Assembly: GCA_016714025.1 (NCBI GenBank)
Contig: JADJOB010000002.1
Span: forward strand, 1-64,000
DNA: 64,000 nucleotides
Direction: 5' to 3'
From: Saprospiraceae bacterium
GTDB taxonomy: Bacteria > Bacteroidota > Bacteroidia > Chitinophagales > Saprospiraceae
The notes beneath the pieces were generated by a model, which worked only from the letters and a program-made list of their open reading frames with translations, made no database searches and was not told the DNA's origin. This document shows positions 18,016 to 25,911 of the stretch, piece after piece (within the stretch, counting starts at the first letter, position 1; every line of letters begins with the position of its first letter). The translations under genes were made by a program, and so were the position numbers.

Positions 18016-18312
18016 ATGAATCATGTAACCGGCATACCAAGATTACAAATGCAACTCAGTTCACTGGAGGATTCCATCGACCAAGAAAATCCAGTGAGAT
18101 TTATTGATGCATTTGTGGAACAATTAGATTTAGTAAAACTTGGATTTGAAGTTAGGATTAAAGGGAGCCACTATATTTATTACAAAGAAAGTATTCAGGA
18201 AATTATTAATATACAAGAAATTGGTGGCCATTCGAAGGCATATCAAGTTAAACAAATAAGAGAAATTATCATTAATTACAAATTAGAAATCCAAGAAGAT
18301 GATGAATCATAA
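18016..18312 (+). CDS. HicA-like toxin fused to an IS1182-type transposase N-terminus
   Basis: Residues 1 to about 43 (TGIPRLQMQLSSLEDSI, ENPVRFIDAFVEQLDLVKLG) match the start of IS1182-type transposases. From residue 43 onward (FEVRIKGSHYIYY, then GGHSKAYQVKQIREIIINYK) the protein is HicA, an mRNA interferase with its GSH catalytic His. The usual HicA N-terminus is missing, so a transposase remnant has replaced the start of the toxin gene. The gene overlaps hicB by 14 bases. The cassette start (GTCAGGTTGT) and end (GAGGCATAAC) do not match, consistent with an insertion followed by a deletion. Whether it is active is unclear. Confidence 0.78.
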   Translation: MNHVTGIPRLQMQLSSLEDSIDQENPVRFIDAFVEQLDLVKLGFEVRIKGSHYIYYKESIQEIINIQEIGGHSKAYQVKQIREIIINYKLEIQEDDES

Positions 18313-18514
18313 ATATGAAATTATTATTTACTGGAGCGAAACTGATCAATCGTTTATTGCTGAAGTCCCCGAATTAGCAGGTTGTAAATCAGACGGAAAA
18401 ACATATCAAGAAGCCATATCCAATGTTCAAATTGTAATTGATGAATGGATTGAAACAGCCAATTCTATAGGAAGGCCAATTCCAACTCCCAAAGGAAAAT
18501 TGATGTACGCATAA
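18302..18514 (+). CDS. hicB: HicB-family antitoxin
   Basis: A 70-residue protein with the HicB N-terminal fold: KYEIIIYWSETDQSFIAEVP, ELAGCKSDG, TYQEAI and a C-terminal EWIETANSIGRPIPTPKGKL. This short form lacks a DNA-binding tail. Two adjacent ATG codons (18299 and 18302) could start it. The overlap with the upstream HicA-like gene is normal for hicAB pairs. Confidence 0.93.
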   Translation: MNHKYEIIIYWSETDQSFIAEVPELAGCKSDGKTYQEAISNVQIVIDEWIETANSIGRPIPTPKGKLMYA

Positions 18515-18532
18515 AAAGTAAAAAAGAACGAG

Positions 18533-18671
18533 GCATAACAAGGCATAGACTCTACACCGCCATGCATCGTAAATCATTCTCTATTAATTTTATTCGGTAA
18601 TAAAAAGTTAATTTGCTATTTTTGGCTGACAATGGTTTGGCGGTGAAGCGTCTATGCCAAATCCGTTAGTA
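18533..18671 (+). repeat. attC-like site 15 (family A)
   Basis: R'' GCATAAC (18533-18539), R' GTTAGTA (18665-18671), arms GGCATAGACTCTACACCGCC and GGCGGTGAAGCGTCTATGCC. Confidence 0.92.
18593..18624 (+). promoter_or_regulatory. Promoter-like element inside attC 15
   Basis: TTCG (18593-18596), 20 bp, TATTTTTG (18617-18624), directed rightward. Confidence 0.5.
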
Positions 18672-18936
18672 CACATGATGCAATAGGGATTTAATAAATC
18701 ATTTGGATTCAGTTCATATCGCTCTTGCTTGGCTTTAAATCACAATTTGCTTCGGTAAGAAAATTAGAACTTAGAACGTTTCACTTGTAGGGACAGCATC
18801 ACGGGACGATAACAGGCAGCACTCGCTACACCGCTTGCTACTTTATGCTTTTGCTTTTAATTTTTTGGCTGTTTAATAAATATTTTTTACTTTTGGCTAG
18901 CAACCCTTTGGCGGTGCAGCGTGCACTGCCAAACCC
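18666..18936 (+). other. ORF-less cassette, copy 3
   Basis: Almost identical to the ORF-less cassette at 7058-7328, including its attC; only a few bases differ (for example gctcttgc against gctcttac). No ORF of useful length on either strand. Identity of a non-coding cassette at two places 11 kb apart points to a recent duplication. Confidence 0.78.
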
Positions 18937-18942
18937 TTAGCG
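18807..18942 (+). repeat. attC-like site 16 (family A), mutated crossover base
   Basis: R'' CGATAAC (18807-18813). The R' position reads CTTAGCG (18936-18942): the conserved G of the G|TT crossover point is C, which should impair recombination at this junction. Confidence 0.85.
18864..18895 (+). promoter_or_regulatory. Promoter-like element inside attC 16
   Basis: TTTG (18864-18867), 20 bp, TACTTTTG (18888-18895). Confidence 0.55.
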
Positions 18943-19027
18943 GGCAGGCTAAAGCGACACAACGACAAAAAACAGTTGACAATTTAGAACAACCCAATGG
19001 CAGAAAGATAATAGAACGAAATAAATT

Positions 19028-19474
19028 ATGATTATTAGAGAAGCTAAAATTGACGACATAAAACAAATTCAAATCGTAAGAAATTCTGTAACAGAAAATA
19101 CATTGTCAAATCCTAACCTGGTGACAGATGAAGATTGCGTAGAGTTTATTACGGAAAGAGGAAAAGGATGGGTTTGCGAAATTGAAAAGCAAATTGTGGG
19201 TTTTGCTATTGCTGACTTAAAAGAAAATAACATTTGGGCGTTATTTTTAAACCCAAAATTTGAGAAAAAAGGTATTGGACAACTATTACACAAAATTATG
19301 TTGGACTGGTATTTTACACAGACGAAGGAAAAGGTTTGGTTAGGAACAGCTTTTAATACAAGAGCAGAACAGTTTTACAGAAAAGCAGGCTGGACAGAAG
19401 TTGGAACACACGGAACAAAGGAAATTAAATTCGAAATGACATATAATGACTGGACAACAAGCCCGAACCGCTAA
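19028..19474 (+). CDS. GNAT-family N-acetyltransferase
   Basis: A 148-residue GNAT with the acetyl-CoA loop in LNPKFEKKGIGQLLHKIML (the RxxGxG/A-type motif, here KKGIGQ) and a C-terminal GTAFNTRAEQFYRKAGWTEVG (motif B with the Tyr general acid). It is closely related to the GNAT at 39186-39641; the cassette leader is also similar (TTAGCGG..CA.GCTAAA), but the two cassettes end in different attC families. The stop TAA lies within R''. The substrate is unknown. Confidence 0.92.
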   Translation: MIIREAKIDDIKQIQIVRNSVTENTLSNPNLVTDEDCVEFITERGKGWVCEIEKQIVGFAIADLKENNIWALFLNPKFEKKGIGQLLHKIMLDWYFTQTKEKVWLGTAFNTRAEQFYRKAGWTEVGTHGTKEIKFEMTYNDWTTSPNR

Positions 19475-19600
19475 CAGCACATTTGCAATAGGCGGGGTTT
19501 CGTGCCACGCAGATAGTTTAGTGGTAGCAGACAGTTTTGTACTCCGCAGGAAGTTCAGTGCAAAATCGCACGCCCATCGCAAATCTGCAAAACGTTAGGG
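19469..19600 (+). repeat. attC-like site 17 (family D)
   Basis: R'' CGCTAAC (19469-19475), R' GTTAGGG (19594-19600), arms ATTTGCAATAGGCGGGG and CGCCCATCGCAAAT. The cassette end CCGCTAAC complements TTAGCGG at its start. Confidence 0.9.
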
Positions 19601-19620
19601 GCGACTTCTAGTATATATCA

Positions 19621-20220
19621 ATGAAATACTTCTTTCTTACTTTTTTAATTTTAGTGACTCAGGTATTAATTTGCCAAGACTATTCTAAAGATACTTTAGT
19701 AATAAAGGAAGTGCTAGCCACCGAACTGCGAAATGAAGATTCAATAGTATATACTGACAAAATTGAGGATTGGATTATTAATTTTATAAAAAAAGAACTT
19801 GATAATTATATAGACAACGGAGCAAATAAACATAATTATGACCAACTATTAAAAATTGGAGAATACGAAAAGGATTCTTTAAACAAGCAGATTGAAGAAC
19901 TTAGAAATTTTAAGTGGCGTGATTCCTTAATCCATAATGCAAAGGCGATTTCGATTGATAGTATAAGGGTATTTATTAGAAATTACGATAGATCATTACC
20001 TCAGGAAAAAGAGGAACCAAATACGGTTACTACTATTTGTCGAAGGGGTCCAATTCTGTTCTCATTTTCAAAACCTATGTATATACGAAATGAAACAATT
20101 TGCTTGATATACATACGCAAACTGAGCCGAATTTATGAAGGGAACGAAGAACTCAGTTTCTATAAAAAAGATGAGGAAAAATGGGTGAAGTGGATCACAT
20201 TGTATTCCAGTTCATTCTAA
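19621..20220 (+). CDS. Secreted protein of unknown function
   Basis: A 199-residue protein with a clear signal peptide (YFFLTFLILVTQVLICQ). The mature part is hydrophilic with a helical centre (EYEKDSLNKQIEELRNF) and a C-terminal region FSFSKPMYIRNETICLIYI that looks like strands of a small beta domain. No family is recognised. It is alone in cassette 19595-20362; a translation start 21 bp after the attC leaves almost no leader. Confidence 0.6.
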   Translation: MKYFFLTFLILVTQVLICQDYSKDTLVIKEVLATELRNEDSIVYTDKIEDWIINFIKKELDNYIDNGANKHNYDQLLKIGEYEKDSLNKQIEELRNFKWRDSLIHNAKAISIDSIRVFIRNYDRSLPQEKEEPNTVTTICRRGPILFSFSKPMYIRNETICLIYIRKLSRIYEGNEELSFYKKDEEKWVKWITLYSSSF

Positions 20221-20229
20221 TAAAGCCGC

Positions 20230-20368
20230 CCCTAACATGGCATAGACTCTACACCGCCTAGCAACGAAAATCATTCTCTTATAATTCTTAACGGTAATAA
20301 CAATATAATTTTCTACTTTTGGTTACCAATGGTTTGGCAGTGCAGCGTCTATGCCCAACCGCCGATGG
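20230..20368 (+). repeat. attC-like site 18 (family A), eroded R'
   Basis: R'' CCCTAAC (20230-20236). The R' position reads CCGATGG (20362-20368); the following ATGGGAG still complements the next cassette's end CTCCCATAAC, showing where GTT has been lost. The end GCCCCTAAC complements this cassette's start GTTAGGGGC. TACTTTTG at 20314-20321. Confidence 0.85.
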
Positions 20369-20399
20369 GAGATATCAAAAAATTCATTAAATTTGCTAT

Positions 20400-20624
20400 A
20401 TGAACAGAAAAATTGAATTAACAGCAGTAATAGAAAAAGAAGACAATATGTATATCTCACTTTGTCCTGAATTAGATATTGCCAGTCAAGGTGACACTCC
20501 TGATGAGGCCAAATCAAACCTCGTTGAAGCACTTGAATTATTTTATGAAACAGCATCTGAAACTGAAATTTCTAGAAGATTGCACAACGAATTGCAAATA
20601 TCAAGAGTAACAGTTAACATCTAG
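20400..20624 (+). CDS. hicB: HicB-like antitoxin
   Basis: A 74-residue HicB N-terminal-type protein: ELTAVIEKEDNMYISLCPEL, DIASQGDTPDEAKSNLVEALELFYE. It precedes hicA by six bases, the reverse of the order at 18016. No DNA-binding tail is present. The cassette 20363-20977 holds only this pair. Confidence 0.9.
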   Translation: MNRKIELTAVIEKEDNMYISLCPELDIASQGDTPDEAKSNLVEALELFYETASETEISRRLHNELQISRVTVNI

Positions 20625-20630
20625 ATTTTA

Positions 20631-20840
20631 ATGAAAACAATTTCTGGTAAAGATATCTGTTTGATATTGTCACAGCATGGATTTATCAAAGTGAGACAAA
20701 AAGTAAGTCATGTAATAATGCAAAAACTTTCAGATGATTCAACTATAACAGTTCCAGTGCCTATGCACAAAGAAATTAAAATTGGAACTTTACATTCAAT
20801 AATAAGACAATCGGAACTCTCAAAGCGGGACTTTGAATGA
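20631..20840 (+). CDS. hicA: HicA mRNA interferase toxin
   Basis: A 69-residue double-stranded-RNA-binding-fold toxin: SGKDICLILSQHGFIKVRQ, then SHVIMQK with the catalytic His, and the family-typical VPVPMHKEIKIGTLHSIIRQ. The usual GSHH reads VSHV, so the first Gly and the second His of the motif are changed; activity may be reduced. A relic of the last 25 codons of a related hicA lies near 62420-62505. Confidence 0.9.
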   Translation: MKTISGKDICLILSQHGFIKVRQKVSHVIMQKLSDDSTITVPVPMHKEIKIGTLHSIIRQSELSKRDFE

Positions 20841-20846
20841 TACCTC

Positions 20847-20983
20847 CCATAACACGGTATAGACTCTACACCGCTTGGCACTTAATCATTCTCTCTTAAT
20901 TTTTTCGGGCAATGAAAAACTTATTTCTTATTTTTGGTCGCGTTTGGTTTGGTGGTGCAGCGTCTATGCCAAATCCGTTAGCG
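20847..20983 (+). repeat. attC-like site 19 (family A)
   Basis: R'' CCATAAC (20847-20853), R' GTTAGCG (20977-20983), arms GGTATAGACTCTACACCGC and GTGGTGCAGCGTCTATGCC. Confidence 0.9.
20904..20936 (+). promoter_or_regulatory. Promoter-like element inside attC 19
   Basis: TTCG (20904-20907), 21 bp, TATTTTTG (20929-20936), directed at the metalloprotease cassette. Confidence 0.5.
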
Positions 20984-21005
20984 GTAATTTTAAAAGACGA
21001 CAAAA

Positions 21006-21836
21006 ATGAGAACAATAATATTGACGATACTGTTCATTACTACATCCTTGCAAGAGAGTTTTTCTCAACAAGTAATATTCAGACAACCCTCTTCTTATGT
21101 TTTAGGTTTTATAGGAAATGACTCCATTTCTCTCTCTTCCGTTAACTATAAATCGTTTCGCATCTATTTTCGGGACAGTTCTTACACTTCAAATCATCTT
21201 ATTGAAATTGAACAAGAATTGGACGTAACGCATAGCAAAATATTATCCGTGCTAAATATCGATTCTTACAACAATGGAATTTATTTATTGGCAGTTGACA
21301 GTAAAGAGGAGATGCAGAAAGTAATGGGTTACAAAATAAAAGGTGGAGCTGCTAAGGGACACGACCTGGTTTTCTTTGTTTACAACCAAAATATCCGCCC
21401 CCAATTTAAACACGAAATATTTCACCTGATTTCATACGAAACCTGGGGTTTGACAAATTATCGCTTATTGGACGAAGGCGGAGCAACATATACCGACGAT
21501 TATTGCTTTTATGACAATCCTATGTATTCCATCAATGCATATTATCTTCAACAAAGAAAACTATTCCCACTTGACAGTTTAGTTAACAGCTTCGACAGCC
21601 AAGCAAAAAAAAGTGATGTAATTGCATATATTCAAAGTGCTGGAATTTTCAAATACCTTTATGAGAAATACGGAGTTGAAAAAATGAAACTACTTTGGAC
21701 TGGTGGATTTGAGCAATTCAATTCAATTTATGGATTCTCAATCGGACAATTGGAAACAGAGTGGCTTAATTTCATCAAAACTATTCCTATACCAAAAGAC
21801 TTTGACATTAATAAATTGAAAGAAGGTTGTGGATAG
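21006..21836 (+). CDS. Secreted gluzincin-type metalloprotease, copy 2 (intact)
   Basis: A 276-residue exported protein (signal ending SFSQ). HEIFHLISYE carries the HExxH zinc site and LLDEGGATY provides the downstream Glu ligand, as in peptidase MA-like gluzincins. A C-terminal helical part contains WLNFIKTIPIPK. It is the same gene as 12315-13144 with very few base changes and one more A at 21607-21614, keeping the frame open. The leader (GCGGTAATTTTAAAAGACGAC) and attC are also duplicated. Likely periplasmic or surface protease; substrate unknown. Confidence 0.87.
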   Translation: MRTIILTILFITTSLQESFSQQVIFRQPSSYVLGFIGNDSISLSSVNYKSFRIYFRDSSYTSNHLIEIEQELDVTHSKILSVLNIDSYNNGIYLLAVDSKEEMQKVMGYKIKGGAAKGHDLVFFVYNQNIRPQFKHEIFHLISYETWGLTNYRLLDEGGATYTDDYCFYDNPMYSINAYYLQQRKLFPLDSLVNSFDSQAKKSDVIAYIQSAGIFKYLYEKYGVEKMKLLWTGGFEQFNSIYGFSIGQLETEWLNFIKTIPIPKDFDINKLKEGCG

Positions 21837-21845
21837 AAAAACTAC

Positions 21846-21977
21846 CGCTAACAGCACATTTGCACTAGGCGGGGTTCAGTGCTCCGCAGACACATTTGTG
21901 GTTACGGAAAGTTCAGTTCTTCGCATCAACATTTGTGCTGAAAAGCCAGCCCAACGCAAATCTGCAAAACGTTATAC
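21846..21977 (+). repeat. attC-like site 20 (family D)
   Basis: R'' CGCTAAC (21846-21852), R' GTTATAC (21971-21977). It differs from the duplicate site 10 at a few internal-loop bases (GCACTAGG/CAACGC here against GCAATAGG/CATCGC). The end TACCGCTAAC complements GTTAGCGGTA. Confidence 0.92.
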
Positions 21978-22019
21978 TATACCGGCCAAAACAAATATAA
22001 TTGCTATTTTTGTATTATT

Positions 22020-22247
22020 ATGACAAAGACTAACTTAATCAAAGATATTAATACTCTACTGGAATCCATTGAAGATCTAGATAAATTGGAGGCCATATAT
22101 GAGCTGATCGAATATTATAGAAATACAAAAGATACAAGGACCTGGAATCACCTTACCCAGGAACAAAAAAGTCACATACTTAAAGCTTTTGAGGAATCAG
22201 AGAATGACGAAAATCTGATTCCAATGAATGAAGTATTTAAAGGATAA
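22020..22247 (+). CDS. Putative antitoxin of a ParE/RelE-type pair
   Basis: A 75-residue, acidic, helical protein (LESIEDLDKLEAIYELIEYY, HLTQEQKSHILKAFEESEN) directly in front of a RelE/ParE-fold toxin, with its stop abutting the toxin ATG (TAAATG). Bacteroidota antitoxins of this addiction-module type have this size and the LTxEQKxxIL(K)AxEES signature. It may also autoregulate the pair. Confidence 0.82.
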   Translation: MTKTNLIKDINTLLESIEDLDKLEAIYELIEYYRNTKDTRTWNHLTQEQKSHILKAFEESENDENLIPMNEVFKG

Positions 22248-22538
22248 ATGGAAGTGTTCTTTACAAAAACTGCTACATTTGATTTAAAAAGCATTTTAGG
22301 ATATTTATCAAACGAATGGGGTGAAAAAACAGCTTTAAAATTCCAGTCCAAACTTAAGCATCTATTATCTTTAATAAGTTTGAATCCATATCTTGGGGTT
22401 TTAGAGAATTCGAGTAATAGAATTTATAGTATATTATTGATTAAAAAAGTAAGAGTATATTATAGGATTCGCGATGAAAAACTTATTATTCTTTCAATAT
22501 TTGATTTACGTCGTAATCCTAATTTAAAACCAACGTGA
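22248..22538 (+). CDS. ParE/RelE-family toxin
   Basis: A 96-residue RelE/ParE-fold protein: FFTKTATFDLKSILGYLSNEWG at the start, FQSKLKHLLSLISLNPYLG in the centre and the C-terminal core VRVYYRIRDEKLIILSIFDLRRNP. ParE members poison DNA gyrase, RelE members cleave mRNA; which applies here cannot be seen. Second gene of cassette 21972-22680. Confidence 0.9.
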   Translation: MEVFFTKTATFDLKSILGYLSNEWGEKTALKFQSKLKHLLSLISLNPYLGVLENSSNRIYSILLIKKVRVYYRIRDEKLIILSIFDLRRNPNLKPT

Positions 22539-22552
22539 CATGGCCGGCTAGG

Positions 22553-22686
22553 TATAACACAGCATAAACTCCAGCTGATTCTTTTGGAATGGATGGTATT
22601 TCTCAAGGCCGGTTTGGGAAATAAAATTTAAGGTTTTATTTTTGGCTTATGCTCAAGCGGCTGGCGTGTATGCAAAACCGTTATGG
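22553..22686 (+). repeat. attC-like site 21
   Basis: R'' GTATAAC (22553-22559) matching the cassette start GTTATAC at 21971; R' GTTATGG (22680-22686). Arms are more worn than in other family A sites (GCATAAACTCCAGC; GGCTGGCGTGTATGC). TATTTTTG near 22637. Confidence 0.82.
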
Positions 22687-22737
22687 GCAAGTTTAAAACT
22701 AAAATCCTTAATTTAAACACTTAATTAAATATTTATA

Positions 22738-23286
22738 GTGGACAAAAAAGTTATCCAAATTTCCAGATGGTGCGCACTATTAGCAGTGGTGTTAATGGTA
22801 TCATTTTTTGTAATAATATCAATTGCACCTTCAAGTAGTATGGGTGTGTTACTTGCGTTAGCAGGAATATTGATTTTAACACCTGTATTTTATGCGCTTT
22901 ATCTTATTCACCATTCCGAGTCGGCAATTCTAAGCCTTGTAGGATTTATTTTTTGGTTTCCTGCGGGAGCACTTGACATGGCTAGTTTATTAAACCATGA
23001 AAACACTATGATATACATTATTGATTGCTTTATATTTTCTGTGCCCCTAATGATATTTGGTTTTCTTGCATTTAAAAGCAAAAAAATGCCAAATGGTATT
23101 GCGATAATGGCGCTTTTAAGTGGTGTTTTCTATCTTATGAGCGGCATGGCAACTTTCTATAATACTGAGATGATTGGCATGTATACAGGCTTTGGCGGCC
23201 TTGTATTTATGTTGATATGGTTCACATGGTTATTCTTTATCCTTTCAGAAAATTTATTAGAGATAAAGACTACTGATTTGGGCTAG
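22738..23286 (+). CDS. Multi-pass membrane protein (DUF4386-like)
   Basis: A 182-residue protein with about six membrane helices (residues roughly 12-30, 36-55, 62-82, 90-108, 117-138 and 146-168). It starts with GTG at 22738; no ATG is nearby in frame. It resembles, loosely, the DUF4386 protein at 30501 in its helix pattern but the match is weak. Only gene of cassette 22681-23426. Function unknown. Confidence 0.68.
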   Translation: MDKKVIQISRWCALLAVVLMVSFFVIISIAPSSSMGVLLALAGILILTPVFYALYLIHHSESAILSLVGFIFWFPAGALDMASLLNHENTMIYIIDCFIFSVPLMIFGFLAFKSKKMPNGIAIMALLSGVFYLMSGMATFYNTEMIGMYTGFGGLVFMLIWFTWLFFILSENLLEIKTTDLG

Positions 23287-23300
23287 CAAAGGTAACCAGC

Positions 23301-23432
23301 ACATAACACCACCTACCCAAAAGGCGGGGTTTAGTGTTCCAAAAACAGTGTTGTGGTAAATCAAACGTTAGTTTTTCAAATCAAGTTTTGTGGTAAAAGG
23401 CCATCCCTTCGGGTATCTGCAAAACGTTAGGT
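23301..23432 (+). repeat. attC-like site 22 (family B)
   Basis: R'' ACATAAC (23301-23307), R' GTTAGGT (23426-23432), arms CTACCCAAAAGGCGGGG and CCATCCCTTCGGGTA. One arm has mismatches (CCATCCC for CCCGCCC). Confidence 0.88.
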
Positions 23433-23536
23433 GTAATCCTAGAGGACAACACAAACTAAACATTACTTATGTAACAAAGGTTACTAACGGATACAAAACC
23501 AAAATGTAATTTGCGGACAAATTAATAGCAAATAAA

Positions 23537-25144
23537 ATGACAAATAAAATAACTACATTTTTAGGTTTAATATTTTTAAGTCTATCAGTCTTTTCTCAGA
23601 CGGCACCATTCAATATTTATATTGAACCAATGAACATATCTGGACTTAGTGGACTTCAAGCCTATGCTTTTGGACAATACAACGGAAAATGGCTTATTGT
23701 TGGCGGTCGTCTTGACGGACTTCACCGCAGACAGCCTTTTGCTGCATTTGACATAGCAGGCAACAACAATCAAATAATTGTAATTGACCCTGTTTCTCAA
23801 CAAAAATGGACAGCACCATTAACATCGCTTTCGGTTGCATTGCAAGAGCAATTAAGTTCAACTAATATGGAGTTTCATCAAGAAGGAAACTACCTGTATG
23901 TCATTGGTGGTTATGGCTATAACACAGCATCAGCCGCAAGAAAAACCTTTGACAACTTAACCGCCATTAATGTTCCTTCTGTAATAAATGCAGTTATTGG
24001 AGGAACTTCAATCACAAGTTTTTTTCGACAAATTAGTGATGCTCAATTTGCAGTAACAGGTGGACATCTAAAAAAAATAGATAATACCTTTTACCTAATA
24101 GGTGGTAATAAGTTTGATGGTAACTATAATCCAATGGGTCATGCAACTTACACACAAGCTTATACAAATGCAATACGTAAATTCAACCTGACAGATGACG
24201 GAACTACGGTCACGATAACACATTTACCAACAATTACTGATGCAACAAATCTCCACCGTAGAGATTATAACGCATTGCCTCAAATATTACCAAATGGTGC
24301 AGAGGGAATTACTGCATTTTCAGGTGTATTTCAACCGACTGTTGACTTACCATTTTTAAATTGTGTAAACATTGACAGCACAACATACATTGTAAACAAC
24401 ACATTTCAACAGTATTACAACCATTATCATTGTGCAGTTTTACCATTATATTCAGCTTCAAATAACGAGATGCACAATGTTTTCTTTGGCGGAATTGCCC
24501 AATACTATGATAGTTTAGGAGTGTTGGTTCAAGATAACAATGTTCCATTTGTGAAAACAATTGCCAGTGTAACACGAAATTCAAGTGGGACAATGGCAGA
24601 ATATAAACTTCCTGTCGAAATGCCGAGTTTGCTTGGTGCAGGTGCAGAATTCATTCCAAGTCAAAGTGTTCCTCAATTTAGTAATGAAGTTTTAAAATTA
24701 GATGACTTTACAGATGATAGCACATTAGTTGGCTATATTTATGGTGGTATCAGTAGCACGGCTGCAAATATATTTTTTACAAATTTAGGAACCCAAAGTA
24801 GTGCAAGCAGCCAAATATTTAAAGTATATGTAATCAAAAACTCAGCAGTAGGTACTCACTATTTAAATGAACAAAGCGTTGGAACATTAAAAATGCAAGC
24901 TTTTCCAAATCCAAGTGATGGTGACTTTATAGTTAAGTTTCATTTGAATAAAATCGCTGAAACAAAAATCTCACTTTACAATGTTGACGGCAAGAAAATA
25001 GAAGAAAGGGTTTTAACTAATTTACAAATTGGAGAAAACACATTCCAACGAAAAATCAAAAACCTCGACCTTGGAGGAACATATATTTTTACAATTGAAA
25101 CCCCTTATGAAAAGGCGACACAAAAAATAATTATCGAACCATAG
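23537..25144 (+). CDS. Secreted kelch-repeat protein with type IX sorting domain
   Basis: A 535-residue exported protein: signal peptide (TTFLGLIFLSLSVFSQ), then repeated beta-propeller blades with kelch-type GG motifs (LIVGGRLDGLHRRQPFA, YVIGGYGYN, YLIGGNKFDG, FFGGIAQYY, YIYGGISS), and a C-terminal domain starting MQAFPNPSDGDFIVKF and ending TQKIIIEP, the type A sorting signal of the Por/type IX secretion system. It is thus probably surface-displayed. Its cassette starts at 23427 but its attC is missing: the gene runs almost directly into a toxin-antitoxin relic at 25160. Confidence 0.88.
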   Translation: MTNKITTFLGLIFLSLSVFSQTAPFNIYIEPMNISGLSGLQAYAFGQYNGKWLIVGGRLDGLHRRQPFAAFDIAGNNNQIIVIDPVSQQKWTAPLTSLSVALQEQLSSTNMEFHQEGNYLYVIGGYGYNTASAARKTFDNLTAINVPSVINAVIGGTSITSFFRQISDAQFAVTGGHLKKIDNTFYLIGGNKFDGNYNPMGHATYTQAYTNAIRKFNLTDDGTTVTITHLPTITDATNLHRRDYNALPQILPNGAEGITAFSGVFQPTVDLPFLNCVNIDSTTYIVNNTFQQYYNHYHCAVLPLYSASNNEMHNVFFGGIAQYYDSLGVLVQDNNVPFVKTIASVTRNSSGTMAEYKLPVEMPSLLGAGAEFIPSQSVPQFSNEVLKLDDFTDDSTLVGYIYGGISSTAANIFFTNLGTQSSASSQIFKVYVIKNSAVGTHYLNEQSVGTLKMQAFPNPSDGDFIVKFHLNKIAETKISLYNVDGKKIEERVLTNLQIGENTFQRKIKNLDLGGTYIFTIETPYEKATQKIIIEP

Positions 25145-25222
25145 ACAGAAACACCAGCACATATCAGCGAGCTTAAATAGACAATAAATGTTTTGTATCA
25201 TCGCTTTAAATAAAAAGTATCT
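25145..25222. other. Fused cassette junction without attC
   Basis: After the kelch stop only about 15 bp remain before CATATCAGCGAGC (25160-25172), the altered start of a cassette whose relative at 41121 begins GTTATCAGCGAGC. No inverted repeat is present, so the kelch attC has been deleted and the two cassettes are fused. Confidence 0.65.
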
Positions 25223-25409
25223 ATGAAACGAGATAAAGTAATCGAATCAATCAAAGAACTCCCACAAGAATTTGAATTAGAAACACTTATTTAGAAACAC
25301 TTATAGAAAGGCTTATTTTTTTTGAAAAAGTTGAAAAGGTTTAAATAAAATAGACGAAGGAAAAACTATTTCTCATGAGCGAGTAGAAGAAATAGCTAAG
25401 AAATGGTAA
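25223..25409 (+). pseudogene. Antitoxin remnant of a RelE/ParE-type pair
   Basis: Begins KRDKVIESIKELPQEFELETLI and then stops because a 14-base segment (TTAGAAACACTTAT) is tandemly repeated at about 25279-25306. A frameshift follows near 25330; the C-terminus GKTISHERVEEIAKKW remains. The copy at 41184 has the segment once but has lost its ATG. Confidence 0.75.
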
Positions 25410-25689
25410 ATATTTTCTGGACTGAATTAACTCTTGAAGACTTAAAATTATTCACGATTATATTGCACATGATTTAACTTCCTACGCAAGTAGATTTATT
25501 GAAAAACTTTTAGTAAGAGTAAAGCAATTAGAAATTTTTCCAAAATCGGGAAAAATTGTTCCAGAATTTGGAATAGAAAACATTAGAGAACTAATTGAAG
25601 GAAATTATAGAATAGTTTATCGAGTAAATTCTTAAGTCGTTTATATTGCAAGAGTTCAACATTCAGCCATATTTTTGAATGACATCTAA
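25403..25689 (+). pseudogene. RelE/ParE-family toxin remnant
   Basis: Reads VNIFWTELTLEDLK, then after a shift near 25448 DYIAHDLTSYASRFIEKLL, LEIFPKSGKIVPEFG and IRELIEGNYRIVYRVNS, with a nonsense TAA at 25634 in place of the usual Glu. The family core is complete but broken twice. A parallel relic lies at 41351-41636. Confidence 0.78.
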
Positions 25690-25699
25690 ATAAGCCCGC

Positions 25700-25836
25700 T
25701 GATAAAATGGCATAGACCCTACACCGCCAAGCATCTTTTATCATACGCATTATTTTTTTCTGGTAATAAAAACTAATTCCTTATTTTTGTCTACTCATGG
25801 TTTGGCGGTGCAGCGTATACTGCCAAAACGCTGGCT
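25700..25836 (+). repeat. attC-like site 23 (family A)
   Basis: R'' TGATAAA (last base altered), R' GCTGGCT (25830-25836, one change from GTT), arms GGCATAGACCCTACACCGCC and GGCGGTGCAGCGTATACTGCC. The end GCCCGCTGATAA complements TTATCAGCGAGC, the cassette-start sequence of its relative. Confidence 0.85.
25759..25789 (+). promoter_or_regulatory. Promoter-like element inside attC 23
   Basis: TCTG (25759-25762), 19 bp, TATTTTTG (25782-25789). Confidence 0.4.
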
Positions 25837-25911
25837 GCCATACATTAAAAACTATTTTGGCTTATTCTTGAAATTTTTCATTATTTTGCATAAACTTTAA
25901 AACCTTGCAAT

